Below, one piece after another: positions 41,683 to 51,558 of a stretch of 64,000 nucleotides of DNA. This DNA is from Saprospiraceae bacterium (GTDB lineage: Bacteria > Bacteroidota > Bacteroidia > Chitinophagales > Saprospiraceae). The notes beneath the pieces are model-generated. The model ran no database searches. It saw only the letters and a program-made list of their open reading frames with translations, and was not told the origin of the DNA. Numbering within the stretch: position 1 is the first letter of the stretch; each line of letters opens with the position of its first letter. The translations under genes and the position numbers were made by a program. The DNA lies in assembly GCA_016715965.1 (NCBI GenBank), contig JADJXG010000001.1:574501-638500 (forward strand), written 5' to 3'.

Positions 41683-43520
41683 ATGAAAAGACTATTACTA
41701 TTTTCCATTCTTTGTACACTGGTTACTGGCCTATCTGCACAGAAGGTCATAACAAGAGTAAACTCCCCGCTTCGATAGCCGGTACAAAAAATTTTGTTGC
41801 GGCTACATTTGGTGGAGATGTCACTGCCGGAGTAATCACTGCTGATGCTACCTGTGCTGTACCAATTATAGCTTGTGGTGCTTTGACCAACGCGGCAGAA
41901 GTCAGTGGCAAAATTGCTTTGATCGACCGTGGAACCTGTGCTTTTGTTGACAAATGCCTCAATGCCCAGAACGCCGGTGCGGTGGCAGTAATTGTTTTTA
42001 ACAACATAGCAGGAGCTGTGCCATTTGGCATGGGAGGAACCAGCCTGGATATCACCATCCCGTGCGTAATGCTTTCATTTGAGGACGGTGTTGCCCTTAA
42101 GGCTGCCTGTGCCGCAGGAGAGCCCATCAATATTACCATTGGTGCTTTGCCAAGACAGGAGAACGATTTGGCCATTTACAACAATGTACTTCCAAATTAT
42201 TCGGAAACCTATGTCTTCAATCCACAATGGGGTGCTATTCCAAACAAGGAGATCACTACAGCGGGTGAATTCTTTTATTTGCCAGGTGGTTTCTTCAGAA
42301 ATGAAGGCACTGCTACGATTGATAACATCAACTTATCCCTTGATATCAGCAAAGATGGAAACCAGGTCAATTCACAAATCACCGATGACAACGTGTCTCT
42401 TGAGGTAGATTCCATTTCAGGCTTATTGTTTGACGGGTTTGACTTCAGTACCCTCCCTGCAGATGCAACCAGGATCGGAAGATACAATATTGCTTATGCA
42501 GTGGGAAATGGACAACCTGACCCCATTGATTCTGACAACAAGTATTCCACCTATTTCAATGTGACAGACAATATCTACTCCAAGGGTCGTTTTAATACCA
42601 CCACCAAGATAGGACAAGTGGCCCAATACTGGGGAGGAGGAACTGAATTCCGCGAATTGTTGTCACCCATGACTCTGAGATATGCCAAAGGAGCAACCAT
42701 TGATAGTTTGTTTACTGCCATTGCGTCCAACGAGCCTCTGGCTGGTGTTTTCGTGGAAGGCAGGCTGTACAAGTTTAATGACCTCAATGGAGACAATGAC
42801 ATCACCAATGACGAACTGGAATTGGTGGCCATTGGTGCTTATTCTTTCCCGCAGGATTACGCAGCCACTACAGGCAACATCCGCTTTGGTTTGGATGACC
42901 TGGTGGGTGATCCAACCACACCTTACACCGTAGAAGATGACAATGTGCTTTATTTTGCCAGTGTTTCCTATCCTGGTGGTGCTAATACTTTTTTCAACGG
43001 ATACGATATTGAATTTTCCCAAAGGAATTATTTCAGGTTTAAAGAATCCCTTATGGAACTCGATATCACTGATTATCCTTATCTATCCGTGAGGGCACAA
43101 GATGCAACCACCGGTGGTCCAGATATCGTGAATGCAGGTTTATTTTATGTGGATGCCAATGGAGACGGTACCGCCCAGGATCAAGAGATTGCTTTCTTTT
43201 CTCCAACCATTGCCATCGAAGTGAACTATCAGGAAATCAATACGAAGGACATCAGCGGAGATCTAGGTGTTCAAATTGAATTGAGTCCGGTTCCTGCCAA
43301 AGATTTGATGGTCGCCAAATTCAGTTTACCTGAAGCCGGAAAGGTTAATTATCAAATCATTTCATCCAATGGAAATTTGGTATTGAGCCAGGATGACAAA
43401 ATCACTGCCAAAGACTTTACCACCACGTTTAACTTAAACGGATTGGCCGCAGGTACTTATTATTTGAAAATCAACACCGATAAGGGCTATATCAAGAAGG
43501 CCTTTATGAAAGTGAATTAA
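41683..43520 (+). CDS. PA-domain T9SS-secreted protein, frameshifted near its N-terminus
   Basis: A clear start and signal peptide begin at 41683 (KRLLLFSILCTLVTGLSAQKVITRVNSP), but this frame hits a stop at 41776. The rest continues one frame over from ASIAGTKNFVAATFGG. Adding a single C to CCCC at 41764-41767 restores NSPASIAGTK, exactly like NSPASLAGTK in the paralogue at 43706, and gives about 612 aa. Residues about 30-150 are a protease-associated (PA) domain (KIALIDRGTCAFVDKCLNAQNAGAVAVIVFNN). The end is a T9SS type A domain (GTYYLKINTDKGYIKKAFMKVN). No protease active site is visible, so the role is unknown. Confidence 0.82.
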
Positions 43521-43552
43521 TAAGGGATATTTAATAAAATAAATATATTGAG

Positions 43553-43588
43553 AAAACCCTCCATGCCTATCCGCTGGAGGGTTTTTTT
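43553..43588 (+). terminator. Rho-independent terminator after the first PA-domain gene
   Basis: Perfect 11-bp stem AAAACCCTCCA / TGGAGGGTTTT around an 11-base loop, then further T residues. It lies about 33 bases after the stop. Confidence 0.9.
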
Positions 43589-43655
43589 ATTGTAGAATCA
43601 CTTTTTTGTTTTTGAATCGTTTTATATTGATTCCATGTTTGCATTTACATTTTTG

Positions 43656-43663
43656 TAGCTTTG
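43656..43663 (+). promoter_or_regulatory. Bacteroidota -7 box for the second PA-domain gene
   Basis: TAGCTTTG matches TAnnTTTG, 42 bases before the ATG at 43706 and just beyond a terminator, so this paralogue is transcribed on its own. Confidence 0.55.
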
Positions 43664-43705
43664 TCAAATCAATTCGAATAAATCTTCAACCGTAATAAAT
43701 AAATT

Positions 43706-45589
43706 ATGAAAAAAAATGTACTCTTCTTGTTTCTTTCGTTGGTTGTTTTTGGACTCCATGCCCAAAAGATCGTAACACGAATCAATTCGCCTGCATCCCT
43801 TGCAGGAACCAAAATTTTTGCCGGAGCTGATTTTGGCGCGGATCTTTCCAGTGGCTTATGGACCGCAGATGCCATCCTGGCAGAACCTCTTCTGGCTTGC
43901 ACGGATATCACCAACGCCGGCGCAATGGCTGGCAAAATTGCCGTCATTGAACGCGGAATTTGCTTTTTCGATGAGAAGGCGCTCAGAGCCCAGCAAGCAG
44001 GGGCAATTGCCGTGGTGATTATCAATCATGGTGATTTTAGCAATCGCGGTGGTCCTCCTTATACCTTGTTTGTGGCTTTTCCAAACATTGCCGCTCAGGT
44101 CACAATACCCTGTGTGATGTTGGGATACGATGACAACCTTGCCCTAAAAGCTGCTTTTGCAGCAGGTCAAACGGTCAACATCAGCTTAGGTGCTTTGCCA
44201 AGACAAGAAAATGATCTTTCCATCTATACCAATGTGTTGCCCAATTATTCTGAAACCTATGCATTCAACCCGGTCTGGGGTGCAATACCAGAAGGAATGG
44301 CAAAAGCAGAAGGACAGAATGTCTTTCAGCCCGGCGGTTTCTTTCGCAACGAAGGCACTGCCACCATTGACAATGCCAATCTCGAATTTTCCATCAGCCG
44401 TGGAGGAACGGAAATGTTTAAAACCATCACCAATGATAATGTCTCCGTTGAAGTTGATTCTATCATTGGCCTGTTGAACACCCCCTATGATTTGTCCAAT
44501 CTGTCCCCTGGAAACAAAGTGGGAAATTACTCCATTCGCTACGAAGTTCGCAATGATAAACCCGATCCGGTTGATTTTGACAATGTATATAACACATCTT
44601 TCAACATCACGACAAATATTTTGTCCAAATCCAGATTCAATACCTCGACCAAGGCTCCCTTTGCATCACAGTACTGGGGAGGTGGCACCGGCTACAGAGG
44701 ATTGATGAATGCTTTTCAAATAAGGTGCGGCGCTGGGACAACTTTTGACAGCCTTTTTACAGCCATCGCCTCCAATGAACCTTTGGCAGGAATGTTTGTG
44801 GAAGGAAGAATTTACAAAGTCAATGACCTCAATGGAGACAATGACATTACCAACGATGAGTTAGAACTGGTGGCCATTGGAGCCTATTCTTTTCCAAATA
44901 ACGTCAGTGGCAATTTCGGCACCATCCGAATCGGATTGGACGATCTTGTGGGCGACCCCACCACTCCGTATACCGTTGACTCTGATGATGCACTTTATTT
45001 TATGAGCATCGAGTACCCGGGAGGAGCCAATTCTTGCTTTATGGCCTATGATGTAGATTTGTTTCAAAGACAATACTTCAATTACAAGAACAACCTGCAA
45101 GAATTGTCATTAACGGATTACCCCTATATCTCCGTCAATGCCACTGATGCCACCACCGGTGGTCCGGACCTCGCGAACGCGGGATTGTTTTACATTGATG
45201 CAAACGGGGATGGCACTCCTCAGGATCAGGAAATTGCCTTTTTTGCTCCTTCCACCTCACTGGAAATGAACAACTACAATCCTAGCACCGTTTGCCTTGA
45301 AGGGGTGGCAGTAAAAGATATTTCTGATCTGCTGGGCGTACAACTCGAACTCAGTCCCAACCCCACCAGGGATCAGATCAATGTTCATTTTACCCTGCCT
45401 AAATCATCAGCTGTCCAATATCAGATCATTGGCATGGATGGTCGCGTGATGATAGAAAAAACAGAACAGCAGATTGCAAGAGAATTTAATAGCAAAATCA
45501 ATGTAGGCCATTTGACTTCCGGAACTTATATCTTTAAGATCCTCACAGAAATGGGTTACATCAAAAAGTCATTTGTGAAAATGAATTGA
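43706..45589 (+). CDS. PA-domain T9SS-secreted protein, intact paralogue
   Basis: 627 aa. Signal peptide KKNVLFLFLSLVVFGLHAQ, PA domain at residues about 25-150 (KIAVIERGICFFDEKALRAQQAGAIAVVIINH ... IPCVMLGYDDNLALKAAFAAG), then beta-rich domains about 160-540 with acidic motifs (NDLNGDNDITNDELELVAIG, YIDANGDGTPQDQEI) that may bind calcium, and a T9SS type A domain (LELSPNPTRDQINVHF ... GTYIFKILTEMGYIKKSFVKMN). Long segments are nearly identical to the gene upstream, showing recent duplication. No catalytic residues were found, so surface binding is as likely as enzymatic action. Confidence 0.87.
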   Translation: MKKNVLFLFLSLVVFGLHAQKIVTRINSPASLAGTKIFAGADFGADLSSGLWTADAILAEPLLACTDITNAGAMAGKIAVIERGICFFDEKALRAQQAGAIAVVIINHGDFSNRGGPPYTLFVAFPNIAAQVTIPCVMLGYDDNLALKAAFAAGQTVNISLGALPRQENDLSIYTNVLPNYSETYAFNPVWGAIPEGMAKAEGQNVFQPGGFFRNEGTATIDNANLEFSISRGGTEMFKTITNDNVSVEVDSIIGLLNTPYDLSNLSPGNKVGNYSIRYEVRNDKPDPVDFDNVYNTSFNITTNILSKSRFNTSTKAPFASQYWGGGTGYRGLMNAFQIRCGAGTTFDSLFTAIASNEPLAGMFVEGRIYKVNDLNGDNDITNDELELVAIGAYSFPNNVSGNFGTIRIGLDDLVGDPTTPYTVDSDDALYFMSIEYPGGANSCFMAYDVDLFQRQYFNYKNNLQELSLTDYPYISVNATDATTGGPDLANAGLFYIDANGDGTPQDQEIAFFAPSTSLEMNNYNPSTVCLEGVAVKDISDLLGVQLELSPNPTRDQINVHFTLPKSSAVQYQIIGMDGRVMIEKTEQQIAREFNSKINVGHLTSGTYIFKILTEMGYIKKSFVKMN

Positions 45590-45935
45590 TGGTTAGTTTT
45601 CGATGCTATCCAGTTCCCAATTTGACTTTGGGTAGTGGGCGAGTTTTAATCTAAAATTTGAAATATTAATAATCAAAAAATTAACTACCCGATTTTTCTA
45701 CCCAATTCATTTTAAAAATTCAACGAAAAAGCCCTTTCGCACGATCTGTGGAAGGGTTTTTCATTTTGTACAAGGGAGATTTCCGCACAAATCCCTGTAA
45801 TAGCTTGGTATTTAATGAATTTTAAAAGCTTGCAGGCAGCGTTTTTCAATTATAACAGTTCTTTAAAAGTATCCCTGTGTCTGTGCCGAATCGCATGGGT
45901 TACTCGGCATTTGTATTACTTCATTCTGAAGCCTT
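45590..45935. other. 346-base intergenic region before the Cys-rich gene array
   Basis: It contains the terminator at 45726-45761 and AT-rich sequence. No gene and no clear TAnnTTTG box are seen, so the promoter of the seven-gene array is not identified. Confidence 0.5.
45726..45761 (+). terminator. Rho-independent terminator after the second PA-domain gene
   Basis: Stem of CCCTTTC with GGAAGGG, one G-T pair, flanked by an A-run and a T-run (AAAAA ... TTTTT). The inner CAC/GTG pair gives a GATCT loop. Confidence 0.75.
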
Positions 45936-47663
45936 ATGATTTTTAGAATGGTCTTAGCGGTGATTTTGTGGGAGATCTCAGGATATGGAATAGCCCAGTG
46001 TATAAAACCTCTCACAGACCGGTGCGAGGAGGCTTTGGTGTTTTGTTCTCTATCAGAGCTTAATGGTTTTAAGTGCCAAACTTCCGGAGTGCCCAATAAA
46101 CTCAACTGTCCGGTGGGAAGTCCGGGCAATAGGCTTAATTCTACAGTTTGGTTGGCATTTACAAGTCAGGGAGGAGGTGTAAACCTGAAGATAAAACCCC
46201 TCCATTGTAAGGGTAAAGGAGGGATTAAAGCAGGGGTTACCGCTGAATGTCATTGTCAAACGTATTTTCTTGCCAGCCCCGATTGCTCTGATGAACAGGT
46301 CATCGAGTTAATTGGCAATCTATCCGGTGCGAAAACCTATTATCTTTTTGTGGATGCCTGTGACAGCAGTGTTTGTGAGTTTGAGATCACAACTTCCGGC
46401 GGTAGCCAAGCCCGATTACCGGCTCTGGGACGTATTTCAGGCCCAAGATCAGTCTGTCGGGAAGCCTGTGACATCCGTTACTCTGTTAATATTGCAGGAG
46501 GTTTGGACCCCGCCTATAGATGGACTTTGGGAGGCGAGCTCCTTCATACCAATACAGGGGAAGTTTTATTAAATTTTGAGAAGGAAGGTAGCTTTGAGCT
46601 TTGCGTAAAAGCGCTCATTGGTAATCCGGTGTCTGGTTCCATCTGTGAGGAAACTGAACAAATTTGCATGTCCATACAAGTCAGCCAAATCCCTGACAGA
46701 ATTCAGTCCATGCGGGTCATTTGCACAGATGAGTTACCATTTGACTGGCACGGCATTCTGATTGATACTCCCGGCACTTATAAAAAGAACATGATGGATC
46801 AAGTAAGCTGTTGCGCTTTTGATTCTGTGATCCATGTCCAAATCTGGCAGAGGACCCGGGGACAAAATTATTTTTTCATCGCCCCACACAAAAATGCTGC
46901 ATTTACCGATCCCCATAGCAATAAAGCTTTTCTAGGTTGTTATAACGGCAGAGAAATTACCATACAAGGATCAGCTGAAATTGGAAAATGCGACAGTAGT
47001 TATTTCTTATATTCAATTGCTCCGGAATGGCAGTCCTCCTTTGAGTACCAACGCTTAAAATTTGAAGCCATCCACACACTAAAATTATCTGATGTCACCC
47101 GTTTGTGTGGTACGGATCCATTGATTAAATATTCTTACTCCTGGTATTTGTCATCGGACCCAATAAAGACAATTCTGTCCAGAGATTTGAGTGTAAAGGT
47201 GGAAAGGACAGGTAAATACTGTGTTGAAATCAATGCTGAAGTTTTATTTGGAAATGCGAGAAGGGAATTCACCTGGGAGGTGTGTGAGCAAATGAACGAG
47301 GGCCTGATCAAAGTTGGTCTCCCTGAAAAACCATTGCCCGACAGCGCTTTGACCGAATTGGATAAGTTCCTTTCGCTAAGAAAGTATCATCTGCCAAATG
47401 GGAATCTGGAAGCCGAAACTTTCAAAGCAGACATTTTTCCAAACCCCGCATCCCTTCATACCGATTTGCAAATTTCATCCAATAGGGTTCTGAATCAGTG
47501 GACCTTGATTGATTTGAATGGAAAGATCATCCAAATGCAAAATTTATCCCAAGTAACTTCATTCAAACTTCCCATTCACCATGTATTGCAAGCCGGATCG
47601 TACTACATTCAATTAAAATCAGCTGATCAAATTTTGACAAAAAAATTCATTTTTCACCTATAA
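45936..47663 (+). CDS. Cys-rich T9SS paralogue 1 of 7 (short form)
   Basis: 575 aa, the most divergent member. Signal peptide ends SGYGIAQ-C. The N-terminal Cys domain (residues about 20-155) has RCEEALVFCSLSELNGFKCQ, WLAFTSQGG and YYLFVDACDSSVCEFEITTSGG. A PKD-like domain follows (YRWTLGGELLHTNTGEVLLNFEKEGSFELCVKALIGNP), then the segment LPFDWHGILIDTPGTYKKNMMDQVSCCAFDSVIHV. It lacks the second PKD-like module of the longer members and goes from a Pro-rich linker (LPEKPLPDSALTELDKF) to the T9SS end (IFPNPASLHTDLQIS ... GSYYIQLKSADQILTKKF). Surface location expected, function unknown. Paralogue 2 starts 13 bases on. Confidence 0.88.
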   Translation: MIFRMVLAVILWEISGYGIAQCIKPLTDRCEEALVFCSLSELNGFKCQTSGVPNKLNCPVGSPGNRLNSTVWLAFTSQGGGVNLKIKPLHCKGKGGIKAGVTAECHCQTYFLASPDCSDEQVIELIGNLSGAKTYYLFVDACDSSVCEFEITTSGGSQARLPALGRISGPRSVCREACDIRYSVNIAGGLDPAYRWTLGGELLHTNTGEVLLNFEKEGSFELCVKALIGNPVSGSICEETEQICMSIQVSQIPDRIQSMRVICTDELPFDWHGILIDTPGTYKKNMMDQVSCCAFDSVIHVQIWQRTRGQNYFFIAPHKNAAFTDPHSNKAFLGCYNGREITIQGSAEIGKCDSSYFLYSIAPEWQSSFEYQRLKFEAIHTLKLSDVTRLCGTDPLIKYSYSWYLSSDPIKTILSRDLSVKVERTGKYCVEINAEVLFGNARREFTWEVCEQMNEGLIKVGLPEKPLPDSALTELDKFLSLRKYHLPNGNLEAETFKADIFPNPASLHTDLQISSNRVLNQWTLIDLNGKIIQMQNLSQVTSFKLPIHHVLQAGSYYIQLKSADQILTKKFIFHL

Positions 47664-47676
47664 AATTTCAAGCCCA

Positions 47677-49596
47677 ATGAGTAAAAATTATTTCCTGATT
47701 ATAATCCTCATTGTCCTTGGGGTACAGACAATAAAAGCTCAATGCACCCCAGCATTTGCTGAAAATTGCGAGGATTCTTTTGTATTTTGCTCCTTATCTG
47801 CATTAAACGGATATTGCTGTCAAAATCCCAATTATGCAAATCCAACCGGTTGTACTCCTTTATGTCCGAATGGTGGTTCTTCATACAATACCGGCTGGTG
47901 GGCATTTACCAGTCGGGGTGGTACAGCTTCTATTACGATTTCTTTTAGCAACTGTTCGGTCAATGGTCAGGGATTAAAAATGGGAATATGGGATGCTTGC
48001 GATTGTGATGAATCTATTGTATGTAATCCTGCATGCAATGGTCCCAGTACATATACATTAAATTTCAACCTTGCGAATTGTAAGACCTATTATTTTTTTA
48101 TTGACGGGTGCAATGGTGATGTTTGTGATTTTTGCTTGACCACCTCAGGAGGTGGTGCTCCTTATATACCACCGATCAACAGCATTAGTGGGATGAAGGA
48201 CGTATGTGTTGAGGCATGTAATGTTAAATATTCAGTCATTTTGGGTGGATATTGTGAACCATTTTATGAATGGAACCTTGATGGCAATCCGGTTGGTAAT
48301 GAAAATGCAGAGCTGACTTTGGACTTTCCGGATGAAGGAGATTTTCAGCTTTGTGTTACGGCATACATTGGTAATCCTCAGGGGGGATCCATTTGTGATC
48401 AGGAAGGTCCGAAATGTACCACAATCAGAGTGAGACCCATTCCTGACAAAGTTGGCCCTCCATGGATTCTTTGCCCGGAACTACTTCCATTCAAATGGCA
48501 TTCCAATCTGGTGGATGGTCCTGGCATTTATCATCAAAGCTATGGAGATCCAGGGAGCTGTTGCAAGTTTGACTCTGTCAGGGAGTTTATCATATTAGAT
48601 GTCCCGGAAATGCCCGAGGTATTTCATTTGGGATGCAACGAACTAGATGCCTATATAGATCCTACGACCAGGCAGAGTTTTAACAATTGTCAGTACAACA
48701 GACCCATCCTCCTCAAGAAAAGTACAATGCCTTATCGATGCGACAGTTCTTATTTATTAAATGCGGTATTTTTGAACCATCAAGTTACATTCAGAGAATA
48801 TTGTGATAGTGGTAAATTGTATCTTGAACCAAGAATCATAGATCGTACCAATAATTGTGATTTTATCAACCCACTCAGTCAGGACTATCGCTTCCGTTGG
48901 TATATAAAATCAGACAGCACCAAGAAATCAATTGATTCTATAGAGCGAATCGAACTGACTATGAAGGAGGAATACTGTTTGGAAGTTTTTGTCGATGCCA
49001 CTTACGAAAAGATTCTTAAAAAATGCAGTTTTACTTTTTGTGAACAATGGGACGAATCAGAATTTTTTCCTTACGAAGTTTGTATCGATGGTGACTTTGA
49101 AGCAAAACCCGGTGACAGCGTACAATATACCATTGATACCCTTTTAAAACCGATGGTGAGTTCACAAACATGGACTGTAGAAGGTGGAATTATTCTGACG
49201 AGAGATGGAGGAAAGGACACCAGTGATGTGCTCGTCCTTTGGGACGATACTTCTTCCGTGAGAATGATTTGCTATCAATACAGCAACGAATGTGGCCTGA
49301 GTAAAAAATGCTGCAGAGACATTCGATTCACTTCCGCGGTTGGAGATTTTATTATCAATCCGGAAGACATCAGAATTATTCCCAATCCCGTGAATCAAAA
49401 ATTCATTATTCAAACACCAAAAGAAATGAAAATTCAATCATTGCATATATTTGATCAGATGGGACGTATTGTAAAAGAATGGAAAAAACCAGGTACACTT
49501 GAATTTGACATATCCACAAATCCGGATGGATTGTATTATTTACTCATCCAAACTGATCGGGGAATGCTGAATAAGAAAATGATCCTTTTAAAATAG
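47677..49596 (+). CDS. Cys-rich T9SS paralogue 2 of 7
   Basis: 639 aa. Signal peptide ends IKAQ-C. Residues 22-160: Cys domain with CSLSALNGYCCQNPNYANPTGC, a WWAFTSRGG core and DGCNGDVCDFCLTTSGG, in layout like pre-peptidase C-terminal jellyrolls. About 165-250: PKD-like domain (FYEWNLDGNPVGNENAELTLDFPDEGDFQLCVTAYIGNP). About 255-470: a domain starting with GIYHQSYGDPGSCCKFDSVREFI, recalling the GxY...CDSV repeats of Bacteroidota adhesins. About 475-560: a second PKD-like module (WTVEGGIILTRDGGKDTSDVLVLWDD). End: T9SS type A (RIIPNPVNQKFIIQTP ... GLYYLLIQTDRGML). Its centre is closest to paralogue 4, its second PKD module to paralogue 3. Confidence 0.9.
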   Translation: MSKNYFLIIILIVLGVQTIKAQCTPAFAENCEDSFVFCSLSALNGYCCQNPNYANPTGCTPLCPNGGSSYNTGWWAFTSRGGTASITISFSNCSVNGQGLKMGIWDACDCDESIVCNPACNGPSTYTLNFNLANCKTYYFFIDGCNGDVCDFCLTTSGGGAPYIPPINSISGMKDVCVEACNVKYSVILGGYCEPFYEWNLDGNPVGNENAELTLDFPDEGDFQLCVTAYIGNPQGGSICDQEGPKCTTIRVRPIPDKVGPPWILCPELLPFKWHSNLVDGPGIYHQSYGDPGSCCKFDSVREFIILDVPEMPEVFHLGCNELDAYIDPTTRQSFNNCQYNRPILLKKSTMPYRCDSSYLLNAVFLNHQVTFREYCDSGKLYLEPRIIDRTNNCDFINPLSQDYRFRWYIKSDSTKKSIDSIERIELTMKEEYCLEVFVDATYEKILKKCSFTFCEQWDESEFFPYEVCIDGDFEAKPGDSVQYTIDTLLKPMVSSQTWTVEGGIILTRDGGKDTSDVLVLWDDTSSVRMICYQYSNECGLSKKCCRDIRFTSAVGDFIINPEDIRIIPNPVNQKFIIQTPKEMKIQSLHIFDQMGRIVKEWKKPGTLEFDISTNPDGLYYLLIQTDRGMLNKKMILLK

Positions 49597-49627
49597 AATT
49601 CTTAAATATGATTAAAAATCCTGACAC

Positions 49628-51550
49628 ATGATAAAAGTATTAATCTCCTTTTCTTTGCTTTCAGTTTATTTTATGACTGTCCAGCTGAACGCTCAGTGCA
49701 CCCCCCCTTCAGCAGACGAATGTGACCAAGCCAACGTCTTGTGCTCACTGTCTGAAGTAAATGGATACTGCTGCCAAAATACAGATTACTCAAATCCAAC
49801 AGGATGCTCGCCACTGTGTCCAAGCGGTGGGGCACCCCACAATACAGGTTGGTGGGCCTTTGTGACTCAAGGTGGTACAGTCAATATTACCATCACCTTT
49901 TCGAATTGTACCGTCAATGGAACGGGTGTCCAAATGGGAATATGGGGCGACTGCACTTGTGGCGAATCTATTGTTTGTAATCCAGGCTGTAGTGGGCCTG
50001 GAAGTTATACCCTTTCAGGAAATCTTATTCCTTGCAAAATTTATTATTTATTTGTGGATGGTTGTAGTGGGGATGTCTGCGATTTCTGTTTAGCAACAAC
50101 CGGGGGACTTCCTCCTATGTTGCCACCATTGGGAAATATTACGGGTCCAAGAGAGGTTTGCATTGGAGCTTGCAAAACAAAATATACTGTGGATGTTGCA
50201 GGTGCATGTGAGCCTGTTTATGAATGGACATTGGATGGAAATGAAGTTGGCAATGGAACCGGAGAAGTCACTTTGGATTTCCCTCAAGAAGGCGATTTTA
50301 TTTTGTGCGTCACCGCTTATATAGGAAATCCTCGGTCAGGATCTATATGTGATCAAGAGGGGCCAGTCTGTATCACCATTAAAGTAAGGCCTGAGAGAGA
50401 TCGAGTGGGTCCACCTTGGAACCTTTGTTCTGAGGATTTACCTTTTGATTGGCATGGAATTTCAGTGGCCAAATCTGGAGAATACCGCCAGACATTTAGA
50501 GACTGGAATGGTTGTTGCGTTTTTGATTCGGTTAGAGAGTTTATAATAAAGCCCGTACCAGACACAGCTATTATTTTTCATCTGGGATGCAGTGCTGCCG
50601 ATGGATATTTGGACACCATAGCAAATCAATATTTCTTTTCTTGCCAATACCAAAAGCTGATTACCCTCAAAAACTCTACCAACCCTTTACTTTGTGACAG
50701 TGCCTACTTGCTAAATGCAGTCTTTCTAAATTACAATACCATCTTCAGAGAATTCTGCGATAGCGGTTATTTGCATATTGACGCCAGAGTCATCGACAGA
50801 ACGATCACTTGTGGTAATGATAGCGACTTGATGAGATCTGTCCGGTACCGTTGGTATCTGAATTCAGACAGCACCAAAACCACGATTGATACACAATCCT
50901 ACTTATTGATTGACCAAAAGGATGTATATTGTCTGGAAATTCTGATTTATGCAGAATTTGGAGATCAGAAAAAAATGTGCAGTTTTAGTTTTTGCGAGCA
51001 GTGGGACGAATCAGAATTTCTGCCATACCAGGTATGTATCCTCGGAAATTTTGAAGCAAAGAATGGCGACAGTGCACATTACAGCATCGACACCATTCCG
51101 GAAGATTCGGTGCGACAACAGATCTGGACTGTGGAAGGCGGCAAGATACTTACAAGAGATGAAGGAAAGGACACCAGTGATGTGCTCGTCCTTTGGGACG
51201 ATACTTCTTCCGTGAGGATGATTTGCTATCAATATAGCAACGAATGTGGCCTAAGTAAAAAATGCTGCAGAGAAGTCAGGTTTATCTCATCTCTTGACGA
51301 AGCAATATTAAAACCGGAAGATATCATTCTGGTCCCGAATCCGGTTAGTCACAGCTTCCGGATCATCATAAAAGAAAATTTAAAAATTAAATCACTGCAG
51401 TTGTTTGACTTACAAGGAAGACCTATCCAAACTTGGACTCAAAATTTTTCAGAAGAATTTGACCTGTCTGAATTTACCAACGGCATTTATCATGTTCGCA
51501 TCCATGCAGAACAAGGTACCATTCACAAAAAAATAGTTTTCATTAAATAA
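49628..51550 (+). CDS. Cys-rich T9SS paralogue 3 of 7
   Basis: 640 aa with the same four-part plan as paralogue 2. Signal peptide ends LNAQ-C. N-terminal Cys domain includes CSLSEVNGYCCQNTDYSNPTGC and DGCSGDVCDFCLATTGG. PKD-like domain with YEWTLDGNEVGNGTGEVTLDF. Third domain has GEYRQTFRDWNGCCVFDSVREFI. Its second PKD module is almost identical at DNA level to paralogue 2 over about 110 bases (49209-49316 versus 51162-51271), but its centre (FREFCDSGYLHIDARVIDRTITCGN, TIDTQSYLLI) matches paralogue 5. The T9SS end is VPNPVSHSFRIIIKEN ... IHKKIVFIK. The gene starts 31 bases after paralogue 2. Confidence 0.9.
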   Translation: MIKVLISFSLLSVYFMTVQLNAQCTPPSADECDQANVLCSLSEVNGYCCQNTDYSNPTGCSPLCPSGGAPHNTGWWAFVTQGGTVNITITFSNCTVNGTGVQMGIWGDCTCGESIVCNPGCSGPGSYTLSGNLIPCKIYYLFVDGCSGDVCDFCLATTGGLPPMLPPLGNITGPREVCIGACKTKYTVDVAGACEPVYEWTLDGNEVGNGTGEVTLDFPQEGDFILCVTAYIGNPRSGSICDQEGPVCITIKVRPERDRVGPPWNLCSEDLPFDWHGISVAKSGEYRQTFRDWNGCCVFDSVREFIIKPVPDTAIIFHLGCSAADGYLDTIANQYFFSCQYQKLITLKNSTNPLLCDSAYLLNAVFLNYNTIFREFCDSGYLHIDARVIDRTITCGNDSDLMRSVRYRWYLNSDSTKTTIDTQSYLLIDQKDVYCLEILIYAEFGDQKKMCSFSFCEQWDESEFLPYQVCILGNFEAKNGDSAHYSIDTIPEDSVRQQIWTVEGGKILTRDEGKDTSDVLVLWDDTSSVRMICYQYSNECGLSKKCCREVRFISSLDEAILKPEDIILVPNPVSHSFRIIIKENLKIKSLQLFDLQGRPIQTWTQNFSEEFDLSEFTNGIYHVRIHAEQGTIHKKIVFIK

Positions 51551-51558
51551 AACAACCT

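Noticed and set aside
43706..45589. Active protease in the PA-domain proteins
   Set aside because: PA domains are non-catalytic, and no Ser, His or metal-binding protease motif is visible in the rest of the protein.
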